Source of the DNA: an uncultured Rikenellaceae bacterium
Lineage (GTDB): Bacteria; Bacteroidota; Bacteroidia; Bacteroidales; Rikenellaceae
Assembly (NCBI GenBank): GCA_947054185.1
Contig: CAMRVW010000015.1
Span: forward strand, 1-21,932
Length of the DNA stretch: 21,932 bases
Reading direction: 5' to 3'
The position numbers and the translations under genes were made by a program. Below, in pieces: positions 21,670 through 21,932 of the stretch. Every line of letters starts with the position of its first letter. Positions within the stretch are counted from its first letter, which is position 1. Below the pieces are notes generated by a model, which was not told where the DNA came from, did no database searches, and saw only the letters and a list, made by a program, of their open reading frames with translations.

Positions 21670-21932
21670 TTGAGTTTCGCCGTTTGCTTTGGCATAATAG
21701 ATTATGTCGACGGGAGCAGGTTTTTTCCTGCGCCCTTTTTGTGTCTGCCACAATGGTTTGCTTATAGAGGGAGAGTGGGGGTGCCGTCTGGTTTCGTCGT
21801 CTTTCAGGTTGGCTCACTTGTTTTGAATGGGGAGTGTGGTTTGTTTTGGCGTCTTTTAGAGGGAGGTGTCGGGCGTTTGCTTCAGCCGTTTTTCCGGCTC
21901 TTGTATGAAAAAACGCAGGGAATAATCTGTCA
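21670..21932. other. non-coding end of the window
   Basis: After the terminator at 21712-21740 the remaining bases are G/T-rich with no gene visible. A weak AGCCG/CGGCT hairpin lies near 21882-21899. A gene could begin beyond the window edge. Confidence 0.4.
21712..21740 (+). terminator. intrinsic terminator after the GT39 gene
   Basis: A 9-bp stem GGGAGCAGG/CCTGCGCCC (21712-21720 with 21727-21735, one mismatch) with a TTTTTT loop is followed by TTTTT. It lies 42 bp after the stop codon and closes the cassette. Confidence 0.8.

Overview
The window looks like a chromosomal segment of a Bacteroidota bacterium, order Bacteroidales. The evidence is promoters of the TTTG-N18..20-TAnnTTTG type upstream of several genes, a Rho factor with a long Arg/acidic linker, a pair of short CHR (chromate-type) proteins, a GH109 lipoprotein, and several small families typical of this order. 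Base composition is moderately GC-rich in genes, which would fit a gut lineage such as Muribaculaceae, but the family cannot be fixed from this window. Non-coding stretches are mostly rich in G and T on the + strand regardless of gene direction, as expected if + is the leading strand (inference).

Layout. 1-665: gene-free, GC-rich, with diverged repeats and hairpins that share a loop sequence. 666-4279 (minus): kdsB (CMP-Kdo synthesis), a LuxC-like acyl-CoA reductase, a hairpin repeat array, a pRiA4b ORF-3-type protein and miaA (tRNA modification). The array carries five promoter-like motifs pointing at the last two genes. 4507-6480 (plus): rho with its own promoter and terminator. 6588-9595 (plus): a two-gene sialic acid unit, a YhcH-type anomerase and a double-domain sialate O-acetylesterase, with promoter and terminator. 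9853-11643 (minus): an RluA-family pseudouridine synthase followed by two half-size CHR transporters. 11644-12078: inverted repeats. 12079-14552 (minus): lysC-lysA with overlapping ends (lysine/DAP pathway). The AT-rich divergent region 14553-15040 holds a long hairpin and a 37-codon Lys-rich small ORF. 15041-15718 (plus): a protein with an aspartokinase-like ACT domain, divergent from lysC. 15719-16269: AT-rich, then four consecutive hairpins (candidate structured RNA), then a promoter for a 96-aa conserved protein. 16839-18245: a GH109-type lipoprotein. 18710-21740 (plus): a GT2 / Lab_N / GT39 cassette with promoter and terminator.

How the genes work together. The cell-envelope theme is strong. 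KdsB activates Kdo for lipid A/LPS core. The 3' cassette looks like a three-component system that loads a sugar onto a lipid carrier (GT2), moves it across the inner membrane (Lab_N tandem repeat, inferred) and transfers it on the periplasmic face (GT39). The sialate esterase, anomerase and GH109 lipoprotein suit a mucin-glycan feeder. The lysC-lysA pair and the divergent ACT protein suggest local amino-acid-responsive control. The points I consider most worth following are the promoter-bearing repeat array, the conserved-loop hairpins at 150-445, the four-hairpin element at 15969-16107, and the Lab_N protein as a candidate flippase.
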